DNA from: Dactylellina haptotyla
Taxonomy: Eukaryota; Ascomycota; Orbiliomycetes; Orbiliales; Orbiliaceae
Direction of reading: 5' to 3'
NCBI GenBank assembly: GCA_031310005.1
Contig: CM062382.1
Span: 1,054,001 to 1,118,000, forward strand
DNA length: 64,000 bases
In this document: piece by piece, positions 1-13,094 of the stretch
Layout: the number at the start of each line of letters is the position of its first letter
Numbering within the stretch: the first letter of the stretch is position 1
Position numbers and translations under genes: made by a program
Notes under the pieces: generated by a model
Seen by the model: only the letters and a program-made list of their open reading frames with translations
What the model was told of the DNA's origin: nothing
Databases searched by the model: none

Positions 1-1626
1 AACAACCCTCCCTCCATCTACGTCACCCTCTTTACCTACGTCGTCGGCGGAATCTTCGCCAGCTTCGGCAGCACATGGCGAGACCTGCTCTGGATCACCC
101 GGTCGCCTTCCAAACGACGGACGGAGTCCCGGCGCTGGCACAATGCCATCAGTCCCGAAGGCCACCGCTTTGTCGAGTACCGTGAGAAATCGCTGAAAGC
201 GAATTGGCAGCGCAAAAAGGAAGAAATCGAGGCCGGAATAACCGGACCCGGAATCGTTCGGCAGAGCAACACCGGCGACAACGGGGGTCTCCGACTGCAC
301 GACGGGAAACCAGACCAAGCATTCCGACCTCAGGATGACGAAAAATGGGGCGACTGGGGGGATTTCGCGGAGGAGAAGCGGAAAATGGATGCGCGGACGA
401 AACTGCGAGAGGAAGCCGGCGGACACAGCGGCGACGTTCCCCCGTACATTCTAGAATACGCACCTCTCATCCACCTCTACTCGAAAGAAGAGTGGTGGCC
501 TGGTGATATCGATTTACAGTGAGTTGGCTTATTTCTTTTTCTCTTTTTTCTCGAAAAACGCGGCGATAGATATGCTAACGGGGATTTACTAGTCTGCGCC
601 GCACAATGCCGCAATTGAACTTCACAAACGTCCCCGAAACCCCTACCCTCGACAATCTCTCCCTCTTTAACCAGTACGCACCATACATCTACCTCACCAG
701 TAAAGACGACCCTGAATCGCACCCGGGTTGGCTATCCGCGCGCTTCAACATTCCAGACCAAAAGACGTATAAATGCGACGCACCTGGAACGTTAATATGG
801 ATTGACAAGGGTAACGGCACGGTCGACGCATTCTGGTTCTACTTTTACAGCTACAACCTCGGCAACGTGGTGTTCAACGTGCGGTTCGGAAATCACGTGG
901 GCGACTGGGAGCACAGCATGGTCCGTTTCGTCGACGGACAGCCCAAATGGATGTTTCTGAGCCAGCATACCGGCGGAGATGCCTACGTCTGGGATGCGTT
1001 AGAAAAGAAGGGCAAGCGGGTAAGCTTCTAGTTCCTCCTACTGAAACGAGAATATATGCTAAAAAGTAATTGGTGATGATTTGTAGCCGGTCATTTACAG
1101 CGCTACGGGCACGCACGCCAACTATGCCACCGCTGGGAAACAGGAATACATCGTACCCCTCGGCCTGCTCGCTGATAACACGGACACCGGCCCGCTCTGG
1201 GACCTCACTCTCAACAGCAGGATGTACAACTACAATCTCTCGAACCACCTGCTCCTCCCGTCGGCGAATAACCCGGAAGCACCGATCGAGTGGTTCTACT
1301 TTGACGGCCACTGGGGGGATAAATTCTACCCGTTCTCGGACGAGCGACAGTACGGCTTACTCGGGGAGGCGCACTACGTGTCCGGTCCTTTGGGGCCCAG
1401 ATGGAAGAATCTAGGAAGGAAAGGAGTCTGTCAGCGCGACGATGACGAGTGCGTGCTCATGACGCAGTTGAGGTACGGTAGGAAGCGGTGGGAGTGGGAG
1501 GCCGATCCGCTGGACGGCGGGTTGGATGTGCCGTGGTGGGCTTTGGGCGGACTGGATTGGTACCTTGTGTGCTGGTTTATGGTCGAGTGGGTGGTTGCAG
1601 TGTTTGTGATTCATGCTTTCAAATGA
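1..1626 (+). CDS. VPS62-family (DUF946) protein, 5' truncated by window edge
   Basis: Exons at 1-518, 593-1019 and 1087-1626 join in phase (introns 74 and 67 nt) and give 494 visible residues; the start lies left of the window. The visible N-terminus holds a hydrophobic stretch (FTYVVGGIFASF) that reads as a membrane anchor, then a charged linker, then the family core. The core shows YAPLIHLYSKEEWWPGD, NHVGDWEH, LSQHTGGDAY, YSATGTHANYAT and WDLT, all typical of the yeast Vps62/Tda6 and plant DUF946 family. Yeast Vps62 was linked to cytoplasm-to-vacuole protein targeting; its biochemistry is unsettled. The last 20 or so residues are again hydrophobic. The neighbour at 2878-3795 is convergent. 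Family call is firm; exact role is not. Confidence 0.88.
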
Positions 1627-2877
1627 GTATGATGGCTTATTAGACGGGAGGGTGATTAGACGGTAGATGGTGGGTGAAGATTGTTTTCGGGGTGCATAAG
1701 GCTGAGTATGGCGTTTTTTACTTGTTACATCCGAGCTGTCGTTCCTTCTGTTTGGTTCGCTGGGAGCATTTGAGTTCAGGTATTTGATTTCTGCTTTTAC
1801 GATCGACGTACTAAATAAAAAAACAACGCGAGGAGCAAAAGACGGCGTCTATTGAGTACCCTTTTTTTTTCGTTCTTTCCTTATGGAGTCGAATTTTTCA
1901 TTCTCTGGGGTATGCGATACATGCGGTGGTATGGGAGCTCGAATACATAACCGAGAATAGGGGATCCAATCACGGACCGGGACAACATATGTTTATAATA
2001 ATGGCTAATGATGTATAGAATAATTGATGGGTACATTGGTGGAAGTATACGTATAATTAGGAGGACTTTTGGATGTTTTGTACTTAACCCAACAGAATGA
2101 CTTGATCACTTTTTGTCATCTTTCTTCGCTCCCCCGGTGTAACAATTTATGCAATTTAATTCATGCGGGGTTATAAATTATAATTACCACTCTGTTTATA
2201 TATATGCTTCGAGCATGACCCGATACCACCCGCCCGCCCACTTGATACTTATATTATACCGTCTTATTGCATATCCATAGGACCCTGAGGAGCTGAAAGT
2301 TTATAATTTACTCTCATCGCTGATAAAATATTAGATAGACTTTCAGGAAGCGGCTGAGTAGTCAGCTCGAAAATACGGGGATGTCATATAGCTGTGTGTG
2401 TGCATGTCGGCATCGGTTCGCGTATCCGTTTCTCTAGATACTTGCGACGACCAGCTAGGCTAAAGCTGCCAAATATTATATCTCTACATTCGGAATACAC
2501 GCGTAGTAAGATTATATAGACAGACTCGAAGGATTCGTCCAATCAGGTTTTTATTTATATTATTTTCCCGAGAATTAACTACTTATATCTATATACCCAA
2601 TATACTCAGACCCCACCCAATGAAAAAAAACAAAAATTACACTTCCCCGTCCTATAGATGAAGATTTGCTGGTGAACCGCAAAACTCCGAAACGCCGTTA
2701 TAGCTCTCTTCTTTGGACTCCATTCCGCCATTTTAAAAAACGGATCAAACATCCCAGAAACTGAAACTAGATACAAAAAATAAAATGGAAAAAGAAAATA
2801 TACTCGTGAACAGCTAGTCCATGGCGCTCACACAGCGCTCCTACTCTTCTCAGATGAAACCGCTGTCATTCAGGGAT
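1627..2877. other. intergenic, tail-to-tail spacer
   Basis: This AT-rich spacer lies between the stop of the VPS62-like gene and the stop of the convergent membrane-protein gene. It should hold both 3' untranslated regions. I see T-rich and A-rich runs and several tata/atat stretches around 2200-2620, but no RNA gene, repeat or open frame worth naming. Confidence 0.6.
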
Positions 2878-3795
2878 TTAGTGCCTGGTGCCGGTAGTCT
2901 GTCCGTGCTTCTGCGCCTGGAGGGACTCGATGTTGTAGGCCTCCTGGTGCTGTCCTTGGTGCTTACGCGCCTTGAAGGAATCACTGCGAACGTTGAGCCA
3001 GCCGACTACGATCATCAGGATCAGTGCGACGACTTCGGGAATCAATGTAGCGCCGACGAGGTACTTGACGTTCGCTGTGTTGAAAGTGATGATTGAGACG
3101 TTGCGGTGGAAGGTGGAGTAGACGCCGAAGATGATACGGACGTAGAGCGCCGCGATTATGACAGCGAGGATAGCGAGAGTCTGTGAGAATTTTATTCTAG
3201 TTAGCGTTGTTTTCATTTTTTCCCACAAAGTGGTTCTGGAATGCGAAGAGAGGTAACATACCCTGGAAACTTTGCCGTATTTCTTGAATCCGTAGGCGAT
3301 GTAGAGCGATTGGATGACGGTCAAGACGAGGAAGATGATGGTACCGGCTTTGATACATGCGGATGCGGTACCGGAAACGTTTCCGTGGCCGTCATAGTTG
3401 GTGGAACCGTAGATGATGAGGACCAAACCGACAATGTTCAACAGACGGATTTTGCCGTGGATCTGCTGCTGCGTTGGGTTGAAGTCGATGTGGCTTTCGG
3501 CCCAGCTGATGAACAGCGCAGACTCGCATTCCAACAGACCGATGAAACCGATGGAGAGGGTGACGATGAATGCGATTGCCGCGGAGGTGTTTTTGTAGTT
3601 GGAACCGTAGAAGACGAGCTCAGAGATGAAGCAGGCCAGGCGGGCGGCGCAGAGCAGGAAGGCGCCCCAGAAGCCGTAGCGCCATGGGTAGCCGGCGCGG
3701 ATGTAGGAGACCCAGAGGTAGATTGAGGGGACGATGAGGATGGTAAAGATGATGAGGAAGACCACAGAAGTGATCTCAATGGAGGAGAAGTGCAT
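2878..3795 (-). CDS. fungal multi-spanning membrane protein (possibly DUF7702 family)
   Basis: Exon 1 is 3795-3262 and exon 2 is 3180-2878, with an 81-nt intron (donor GTATGT, branch GCTAAC, acceptor CACAG), giving 278 residues. The intron length is a multiple of three and has no stop, so the frame also reads through unspliced; the splice signals and the break in hydrophobicity favour removal. The protein has about seven hydrophobic segments: near the N-terminus (VVFLIIFTILIVPSIYLW), then AFLLCAARLACFI, AAIAFIVTLSIGFIGLL, LLNIVGLVLIIYG, IIFLVLTVIQSLYIAYG, LAILAVIIAALYV and LIPEVVALILMIVVGW. The tail is short, hydrophilic and rich in His and Gln. The architecture resembles fungal seven-helix families such as DUF7702 or RTA1-like proteins, but no diagnostic motif settles which. 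Function unknown. Confidence 0.75.
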   Translation of the reverse strand: MHFSSIEITSVVFLIIFTILIVPSIYLWVSYIRAGYPWRYGFWGAFLLCAARLACFISELVFYGSNYKNTSAAIAFIVTLSIGFIGLLECESALFISWAESHIDFNPTQQQIHGKIRLLNIVGLVLIIYGSTNYDGHGNVSGTASACIKAGTIIFLVLTVIQSLYIAYGFKKYGKVSRVCYLSSHSRTTLWEKMKTTLTRIKFSQTLAILAVIIAALYVRIIFGVYSTFHRNVSIITFNTANVKYLVGATLIPEVVALILMIVVGWLNVRSDSFKARKHQGQHQEAYNIESLQAQKHGQTTGTRH

Positions 3796-6314
3796 TGTCA
3801 GGAACGGTGTCTGGGAAGACGGGAGGGAGGGAGAGAGAGGAAGTGGAGGGATATGTGTTGGGAGTGTTGGATGTTGCGGTGATGACGCTCAGGAGGCTCT
3901 TGTGGATGGAGAGGATGGTGATGATGATGGGGAAAAACCAAGACTCTTGGACGGGTCGCCAACGGTCTTCTTATATCAATTCGGGACTCGACGAAGCTTG
4001 CGGGGAGGAGGAACTCTACTAGCTCTGCATCCTATAGTCATCACCATCCATCATGGTTTAATGACAGTGTTCGCGTCCGTGGCGGTTTCTTTTTTTTTCC
4101 GATTCGAAAAGGCTTAACTCGCTTCGACTTTTACGACCGAATCCGGAAATCTGGCAACTGCAGGGCAGGTAAAGACGGGGGCTGACTAAAAACTGCCGTT
4201 TGTACGTGAAGACGAGAGCAAGGAATGCAACCAATGGAAGTTACCAGGGATCCAAGCTTAGACTCTTCGGTCGATAGTGGACTTGCCCTCAAGTACCGCT
4301 GCCTTGATGAGCCTGCAGGAGGTGATCGGTGGGCAGCCCTGTCTGCTTCGCTGTGAGCGATAAGTCAGAATAAAAGGAAAGAAAGCCTGGTCGGAAAGCT
4401 TGACGAGAGACAAGCCTTTTCGCGCCGAGGATTCTCTGAAGGGAGTGATGAAATTGTATCTGATGCATGCAGGTGCGACGTAATCAAGGTCATTGGTCGT
4501 CACTCCCTCGATCGTACGAACCAAGGAGAGTCCTATCTTTCTTCCTAGGCATCTTTGAGGACAAGCTTTTCCCTGCCGGGCTTCCGACCCAGCCACCCAG
4601 CCTTGGACGGGGCTCTGCTGTGAGACCCTTCCACCCAGTTTGCGAGTACGACCCAAAAGGGTAATGAAAAGCTTCTTCTCTGCAAACCCACCAACGTGAG
4701 CCACGATTCGATTAATCTCCAGACATACAGGTTTCATATCTCCCCACGAGGCAGCATGTCGGAAACTCCGGCGGTGTGGATCCCGACATCGGTGATACTC
4801 GAAGCGATATGAAATTTTTCGCCTGTAACCGGGGTTTATCATTTCTCAAAACACTTTAAAATATCACTGCAATCAGTTTCCCAAAGCCAGCCGGAGAGCT
4901 TACGTTTCGCTGAATCGGCCAATGATTGGTTACATCGCAAGATGTAGCTTTATCTGATCGTATTCTGGTGGGGTGTGGTTATATACTCGCATCATAAGGC
5001 TTAACGTTAGGATTATTTTGACAGCTTTCGAGAATTAATAATTGAACCGTTTTCTTTAAGGTTGAAGTCACAATTGATGATGCTGAGTGACCAAATTTCA
5101 AGCTTCGTGAAATTGATATTGCAGAAGAACCCCCCTTTGAGAGGAAAGTTCTCAGGTAGTTACGCGCCGTTCTGGGCTCAAGGGGACAAATGTAATGCAT
5201 ATCAACTTGCAGTTATTGCATCCTTCGTTATCGACACGAAGAACAACTAGGTCAGGGAGACCATAACAGCTTTGAGTGCATTGTGCGGTTTTCGAGCCAT
5301 GGGCGCATTGTACGTACTCCGTAAGCTGGACGGACTGGCCGTGGGCTCTGTTAATAAGCGGTCATGTCGTTATTGCAACCTAAACAAACAAACGGTGAGG
5401 TCCAGAACAAAGTCCGAACTGCCTATGCTTAAATAAGCGCACACCGTTTATACGTACCACGCAAACGCATCTAGTTTTTTATATGCCACAGTCTCTCATT
5501 TATTTGCCAAGTATTGCCAAGATTAGGAGTACGACACCTTGTCGTGATATCGCCGAGTTTTTTCAAGCACGTTGATATTGTATTTTGAAATTGATATGTT
5601 ATTGCGTTGATATCAATATTCGGTGTCACATATACCGGCAAGATGAGGCGTCGTCGCTCGAAACTGGCCAGAATAATCTCAATTAGTAACCACAAATACC
5701 GAGAAAATCGATAGCTCACAGGGCTCATCATTACTAATAGTACAGACGCTCCTCGATCTAGAAGCTGTAAGTTGTCGCGATCTTGGATGACCCCTGCCGC
5801 CCGATTCAATTCAGTCTTTGTACCGATTCAGGCATCTCAAGAGGGTCTCGTTACACAACAACACCACCAAGAATGCTGAGCGCGCCTGTTCCCGCTTCCA
5901 ACCCTCACCGCCCAGTTCGTGATCTTAAAGGGTTCGTCCGTACACTTCTCGTCAACCCTTGTTTCCCGAAACTCCAACCGCATACAGTAGAAAAACTAGT
6001 AAACCCATAATATGAAAACCACACAAATCCAACAAGTAAACAGATACAGTGTTCGAACAAAGTAAACGCGCAGTTACTGTTGTTTCCCTTTTTCTTCCCC
6101 TTTTCTCGAATGTAATTTCTTTGGATTCCAACCAACGCGTCTATACATCTTCTCATTCTCAAAATTTCCATCATATCATCCAAACTTCACTTCTATCAAG
6201 AGAGTTTTTCTTTAATTGCGAAATATTTCAATTATCACATCTGAAACCGATTCCCTTTTTATATCGATTCCTTATCCGAAACCTTAACTTGTTTGGGTGT
6301 GCAACGTAGCAAGT
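3796..6314. other. intergenic, divergent promoter region
   Basis: These 2.5 kb lie between the starts of the membrane-protein gene (-) and the DNMT5 gene (+), so they should carry both promoters. A TATAAG on the minus strand at about 3970-3975 sits roughly 175 bases before the membrane-protein start and is a weak TATA candidate. Pyrimidine-rich stretches at 6080-6115 and 6175-6215 precede the DNMT5 start. An unrecognised 194-codon open frame at 4258-4842 (-) is not convincing as a gene. No RNA gene or repeat seen. Confidence 0.5.
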
Positions 6315-9300
6315 ATGACGAGAAAAGGGGAAAGCGCCAAGAGATATCACGCTCTCAGTAGCGAAGGCGAGCTGGACTCGAGCTCGAAGAACCAAGAGAA
6401 TCTCACGAGTGACCAAGTAGCTGCGAATCCTTCAATACGACGGACTCGGTCGAGAATATCATTTCCTCAATCGGAGCCGACCAGAGAACAGGCCCAGTTG
6501 GCTAAGGACCAGCTGGAATCCGACGTCTGGCGAAGCCGACCGGAGGCGCAGTTTGTGGCGAGTGTTAGTGGTATGTTGTATAAGAAACCTCTTTTAATTT
6601 TTGTTTTTGCGTAGTATTGTATTGTATTTTAGAATCGTATATGCAAATGGGTTGGGATTTAGCTAATAGGGTGAAATATCGCATGTAGTACCTGCTGCAA
6701 CAATCAGTACTGCTGACCAAGATGGCGACATTGAGATAACGTCTCTGTTGCAACCTGTGGACACGTCGAACCTTCAGCCATTGGATATTCCTGCTAAGAG
6801 AAGAGTATCATCTGGTATATTGAACGAGAATGCGGCTCCGTTTTCTACGAGCACACGCAGAAGATCAAGGCTTCGAGCTGCACCTGTGACTGAGAACGAT
6901 GATCCTGAATTTGAGACTCCACCACCTGAAGATCGAGAGTCCGATTTTGACCTGCCTGCAGTCCCAGAAACCGAGTCGGACGCCTATAGTGAAGGCTCCG
7001 CTTCACGGTCACGACGGTCCCATGCAGGCAATGCGAGGTCACAGGGAACCGCATCCATAAAGCCCAGGCGCAAACCTCCAACTAGTGGCATCAAGCAAGC
7101 TACGAAGAGACTGCAAAGTCTCAAAGTTGATCCGAAGAAAGGTGCCGCCCCGATAAGATGCGCACCAAAATCGAAATGGACGTCTGAAGCAATGAACGAA
7201 CTTCCTCCTATCTCCTCAATTCAAGATATCTTCACAGACATCACGAAACGCAATGAGCAATTGAAAGATGTAGCTCTGCACCTCAACGGCCGACCTCTCA
7301 GAGTCGCAACAATGTGTTCAGGCACAGAAAGTCCCTTGTTAGCACTCGGATTGCTCACGGCAAATATCAAATCACTGTATGGCGTAGAAATGGAGGTAGA
7401 ACATGTTTTTTCATGTGAGATTGAACCGTGGAAACAAGCGTACATTGAACGCAACTTCCAGCCGCCAATCCTCTTCCGCGACGTCTGCGAACTCGGAGAG
7501 GAATACGCCACGACGGCATACGGAGCGAAAGTCAAAGTCCCCGGAAACTGCGATCTTTTAGTCGCAGGCACTTCATGTGTGGACTATAGCTCACTGAATA
7601 ACCACGGGAAGGGTATAAATGACGGTGGTGAGTCCGGTCGTACTTTCTGGGGTATGTTCAGCTGGGTTAAGAAACATCGGCCGAAACTCGTCATTTTGGA
7701 AAACGTCTGCAATGCGCCCTGGGGACACGTTGTCCTTGAGTTTGGAAGTATCGGGTATGCTGCTGGGCATACTCGCTTCGATACGAAAAATTATTATATT
7801 CCTCACACTCGCCAGCGCGGGTATTTGGTCGCATTTGACACGAAAGACGGCAACCTTCCGACTGCGTGGGTCGATAAGGTGAATAATCTGACACGGCCCG
7901 CGTCTGTCTCTTTCGAGTCATTCCTGTTGGAATCGGATGACCCGCGCGTTCTAGAAGCTCGTCAAAAGTTATTCAGAGAAGAAGGATCGAAAGGCAAGAC
8001 TCACGATTGGACGGCGTGCGAAATCCGCCATACAAACGCACGAAATAACGAGAATCTCGGCCGCCGTCGACCATTCACAGACTGGCAGGAGGGTGGGGTT
8101 ACAAAATATCCGGATTTCACCTGGCAGGAATGGGGCGATATGCAAGTCGACCGTGTGAACGATTTGATTGATATCTCATATCTACGCAACGTTAGGAAGG
8201 GCATGGATATCTCCTATAAAGCAAGACTTTGGAATTTAAGTCAGAATGTGGACCGAGAAACAGAGGGCAAGAGCGCTGGCGTATCGCAATGTTTGACGCC
8301 TACTATGATCCCGTTTCTGACGGCGAGAGGCGGGCCAATGATCGGAGTCGAGCTACTATCTTTGCAAGGCCTGCCAGTCGAACAGCTCTTGCTCACTCGA
8401 GAGAGCGAAGCGAACCTCAAAGATTTAGCTGGTAACGCTATGAGCAGCACGGTTGTCGGAACGGCCATTGTTGCATCGCTCGTCATCGGGAAGGACTTGC
8501 TGAACAGAGGGAACGGAAAACTGCAACTGCCAGTGCTTCTCGACAAGAAACCCGAAGCACCAATAGCACCCCTTGTAAACCCGTCCTTCCAGGAACTCGA
8601 TCTAGCGGGATCAAAGCAATTGAAGATTAAGGATCTTTTGAAAGCTGCCACCCGAAGTGCGAGAATGTGCGTCTGCGAAGGACGAACGTTGATGTCCACG
8701 AATTCTGTCCAAATCTGTTCTGCGTGTGGACAGTCTTCTTGTACAAAATGCGGACAGAAACCCACCCATGTGTATACCGCGTTTGACAGGTTCCCGCGTA
8801 TAGAGCCTAGCAAATTCGAGGATCAATTGAAAGACATTCTCCCAATGTTAGTTAAGTTCAAACATGGGAAGGCTGCGATAATCCTCGCAATACAGGCCGC
8901 CGAACGTTTACCGATCCGCGACACAAACTGGTCGCTGTGGATGCAACATGCTATCCGTGCTATTTCGTCGACTTTTACCTTCAAGACAATGAAGAGACAG
9001 GAGATCTGGATAGTTGAGTATGAGAGCGCATATGGGAAGCTGCATCTGCTTCTAGACCCAGAGCAGATAGAGTGGAGATTCTTCGTCAAGATCGACTGGA
9101 TGGCTGAAGAATGGAAGGAGCTGCGTGGGATGTTCGCCAACCCGGTTGCACAGATGGTTGTGGACCACTCGGGGAAGTCGCTGCTGAATGGTAGCTGGAG
9201 AATAGGTGTTCCTGGCGTATTATCCATCGATGTTCAAGTTGAAGGGAGTGGCGAGTTGGTAGACTCATGGGAGAAGTCGGTGGGGATTGCTGAACCGAAA

Positions 9301-12300
9301 CTAGGAGAGAAGATGGTGTACTCAAATCTGAACGTTGCCTTGTGCGACCCATCACAGGCGAAACTCCTTGATGAAGAAATAACCGGTGAGTGGGAGTTAT
9401 TACCAAAATGCGGGACCGCAAATCGAGCCCTGCACCGCAAAGCTACCTCGGACGGGAGGCATATTTTCTTATTTCTGGATCCGAACCGCCTTGGAAACAG
9501 CAAAGACGACTGCTTTATCATTTCTAGAAGTCACAAACGGTTGGCTTTCGAGGAGGCGAGGATGAAGGTAGCAAAGTTCGATAGCGTCTTTCGACCGAGC
9601 GCAGAGCAACCAAAGTTAGAGACCCAAGTCACCGTGGATACGTTTTGGGTATCAGCCTCTGGACTCCGGCTCAAGTCGTCAGGAGGCAAGAAGGCAACAT
9701 TCGCATTTTCTGTCCTACAGAACATGGCATTACACACAAACTGCAGCGTCCCCGCAGCTTTTATCGTTTGTAGTGCGCCAGCCACGCCAGCAGTTTCCGA
9801 GCATCGGTCGAATATTTGGAGGATAGTGGACGAAGCCCATGCGGGCGAAACTTTTAATTCAATAACTTGGCTTGTGGAGCGAATGAAGCTCGGTCACCGC
9901 GTGGGCGACTGGGTGGAATATATTATAAATGATGACCAGGACATGGAATGTGCAACTTGCGCACCACCAAAGCCGAGCATTAGCTGGAGACCAGGTAAAG
10001 AACGGTTCGGTCCCATCGAAGATCCAGAAATGTCGGCCCTTTGGGAAAGAGCGATGAAGGCACGGCCCTCGCCGTGGATGACGGCGTTGAAAGTAGACGA
10101 GGGGAGTATTCTCCATTTAAATGTCGGGCTAAACCTGACATCTTTGATTCACCGAGCAGCTGACCTCCTTCGCCGTAACTTCGGCCTTGGGTGTCTTTCC
10201 GTTAGTTGGAGGTTAACCTCCAGTTATGTCAACCCACCCCGGTTGATTCTACCTGACTTCTTAGTCAAGAGCAATCGGGAGGACCCAGAGAGCACGCAGC
10301 CTCCGGGTTTTGTTCTCTCCCTCCGCCGCGAACAGTTGAGATCACTCTCATGGATGGTTTCCCAAGAATCTCCCAGTGCTCCGGATTTCGTTGAGCAAGA
10401 GATTGTTGAGGCTCTTCACCCGCAATTGCAGTGGAAAGCTGATGTCCGGGCTTCGAGACCGAACACTGCCCGAGGAGGTGTTCTTGCTGATGCGGTAGGG
10501 TATGGGAAGACCGCCATAGTCTTAGGATTGTTGGCGAGAATGAAGGGAACTTATGTCCCGCCAGTAGACTCTCAGGGCAGGATCCCTTTGAAGGCGACTT
10601 TGGTGATCGTACCCGGTCATCTGTGCAACCAGTGGGAAAATGAAATCCACAAGTTTACAGGTGACTTGTTTGTCGTTACAAACATCAAGACTCTGACGAA
10701 CTTGATGTCCTGCACCGTGAAGGATTTCATGAGCGCGGACATCATTATCGTGGCAGCATCGCTGTTCAAGAGTCCTGCATATTTGCAGCGACTAGGAGAG
10801 TTCGCGGCCTGTATAGGCTGCCCCAACGCTGGCGGGCGACGTTTCCAACATTGGCTGGGAGACGTAACGGAAGGGCTGAAGTTGCAAGCGGAGCGGCTGC
10901 GAGGTGGAAGAATAGCGGAAGTCATTTCTGCGATCACAGAAGGGTGCAAAAGGCGACAGAAGATCGACGAGACGGAAGGTGCCCCCTTCTTGGGGAGAAA
11001 GTCTCACAACCGCATCGCTGCCAAAGGTAAAGGACCCGCCGTCGACTCCCCTCAGACTAGTGATCTGGAGGAGGACTATGACGAGGCGCCCAAGAGGAAG
11101 TCGAAGGGAGCAGAGAAGGGACCGTCTACGTATGATGAGCGTCGGTGGAAACTACGGATTGGCAAGGGCGATTGGACAGATCTTGTTTGTCCTCCCCTCG
11201 AACTCTTCTTTTTCAACCGCCTGGCTCTTGACGAGTTCACCTATTGCACGGGTATGCCTCTCGAGGTGATACCGAACCTGCTCTCCTCCTACCGATGGGT
11301 GTTATCGGGAACTCCACCGCTTGGAGACTTTGCGGATGTGAAGAAGATTGCTCGGTTTCTCAGCATCCAGTTAGGCATTGACGATGATACCGCCAATTCT
11401 GCGCTGAACAACCGGGCAATCTCGAAGGATAGGAGTGGTAAGTCTACATCCAACATACGAAGCAGAGTGTTGAACTATAAAGCTAATATTATTATTGTGT
11501 ATTTTTTACAGCCGTCGAATCCTTCCAAGCGTTCAAAGAGGTGCGAACGATCGCCTGGCACCAGGACCGACACGCCCACGCCCAAGGATTTCTCAACGGA
11601 TTTATGCGGCAGAATGTTGCCGAGCTCGATGAGATCCCATGGGAAGAGCATTTCATCACGGTCAAGTTACCGGCTGCAGAGCGCGCCATCTACCTCGAGC
11701 TGAACCACCACTTACGTGCCCTGGACATGAACCTGGTGAAGAGAGGGTCTACAAGGGGTGGGGGGGATCGAGAGGCTAGGTTCCACCTGGCTATCGGAGG
11801 CAGCGCCAGCGCCGAGGAGGCATTGCTCAAGTCTTGTTGCCATTTTTCGCTGCACGTCGAGAACTTGAGCACCGACGCAGACGCGGATACTGCTTGTGAT
11901 GTCATCATTAGGGAACGTCAAGCGCAACTCGGGAAGAACCAGGAGGAACTAACGCAATGCCTTCGGGACGGCTTGTTGCTCTCTCGTAGATGGCAGCATC
12001 CCACGATCCCGAAGAATGAGCTCCAGTTCTCCCGGTATCTCGAAGAGAAGCGCAAGAACGCACTCGATGACGCCGAGGCCACGGCCATCTTTCGAGAACT
12101 GCTGCAAGAAGCTAAGAGCTGGGCTGCACTCCATGAGAAGAAAACTACAGTGCCGAGCATCGTCTCGAAGCTAAAGGTCTCGAGGCAGAAGGCCGCAGAC
12201 GAGGAGGACGAGGGAGAGGATGAGGACGATGGGGCCAATACGAAACCGAAATCAACTGGCGAGGACACCATCAGTCTGTTGAAGACCGTCCAATTCCAAA

Positions 12301-13094
12301 CATCTCGTTTACTGAAGGAGTTAGTAGGTAGAAGCAGGTCCCTACGTTTCTTCAAGGTGGTGCGAGAGGTGCAGACCCTGCGTGACTATAGTGACCTGGG
12401 TGCCGCGCCGTCTTGGAAAAACAGCAGCTGTACGAGCTGTGAGAAAGGGAAATTGACCGTTGAGGAGGTCATGGTGTCGAGCACATGTGGGCACTCAGGC
12501 TGCGCTCTGTGCATGTCAGAGGCGGCTGGTTTGCGAAACGAGTGTCCAGAGAAAATGAACGGCTGTCTCTCTCGGAGCCTCGATGCCAGTCTGATTTCAG
12601 CTGCATCTTTAGGAGCCGAGAACGACGCCATCACAACCTATGGTGCCAAGCTAGACGCCCTCGTTGACCTCCTCCAGTCCAGGATCCCCGCCGAGGAACG
12701 TGTGCTCCTCTTCGTGCAATTCCCAGACCTGATCAAGAAAGTGGAATCGGTTTTGAAGGCCGCTGGCATAGCGGTGACACGGCTGGCAGGTTCTTCACAG
12801 GCGAAAGCTACAGACCTCACCATCTTTCAGAGCGAGAAGACCACTCGGGTTCTCTTGCTCGAGGTAATGGGAGAGACCGCAGCCGGGGCCAACTTGACTA
12901 TGGCCAATCATGTGATCTTTCTCTCTCCTCTCCTCACTCTCAACGACCAACAGTACATTGCTGCTGAGACGCAGGCGATAGGGAGAGCACGGCGATACGG
13001 GCAGAAGAAGACCGTGCACATCTGGAGACTGGTTGCGGACGAGACTATCGATGTCGATACTTATCGGCAACGCGGCAATCCAGTTCGCTGCTGA
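6315..13094 (+). CDS. DNMT5: DNMT5-type cytosine-5 DNA methyltransferase with RING and SNF2 ATPase
   Basis: Exons 6315-6570, 6689-11437 and 11512-13094 join in phase (introns 118 and 74 nt), giving 2195 residues. The ATG at 6315 has A at -3. The basic, low-complexity N-terminus (1-260) shows no chromodomain. The methyltransferase domain begins with motif I MCSGTESP near residue 294; the catalytic loop is GTSCVDYSS with Cys about 382, in place of the usual PCQ, followed by the motif VI ENV near 423. A Cys-rich zinc-binding segment follows (CVCEG..CSACG..CTKCG, about 746-780). The SNF2 half has Walker A DAVGYGKT near 1355, a DEFT box near 1600, SGTP soon after, a RING-like CxxC/CGH cluster near 1975-2020, and a helicase C part ending in QAIGRARRYGQ. 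This domain order is specific to DNMT5. Cryptococcus Dnmt5 is an ATP-dependent enzyme that maintains CG methylation on hemimethylated sites; the same role here is inferred. Confidence 0.95.

Noticed and set aside
3241-3726. A 161-codon acidic frame opposite the membrane-protein gene.
   Set aside because: It is the antisense shadow of a well-supported hydrophobic coding region.
4258-4842. A 194-codon ATG-initiated open frame on the minus strand in the divergent promoter region.
   Set aside because: Its product shows no domain or familiar motif and an erratic composition, and it sits where two promoters are expected. Chance cannot be excluded.
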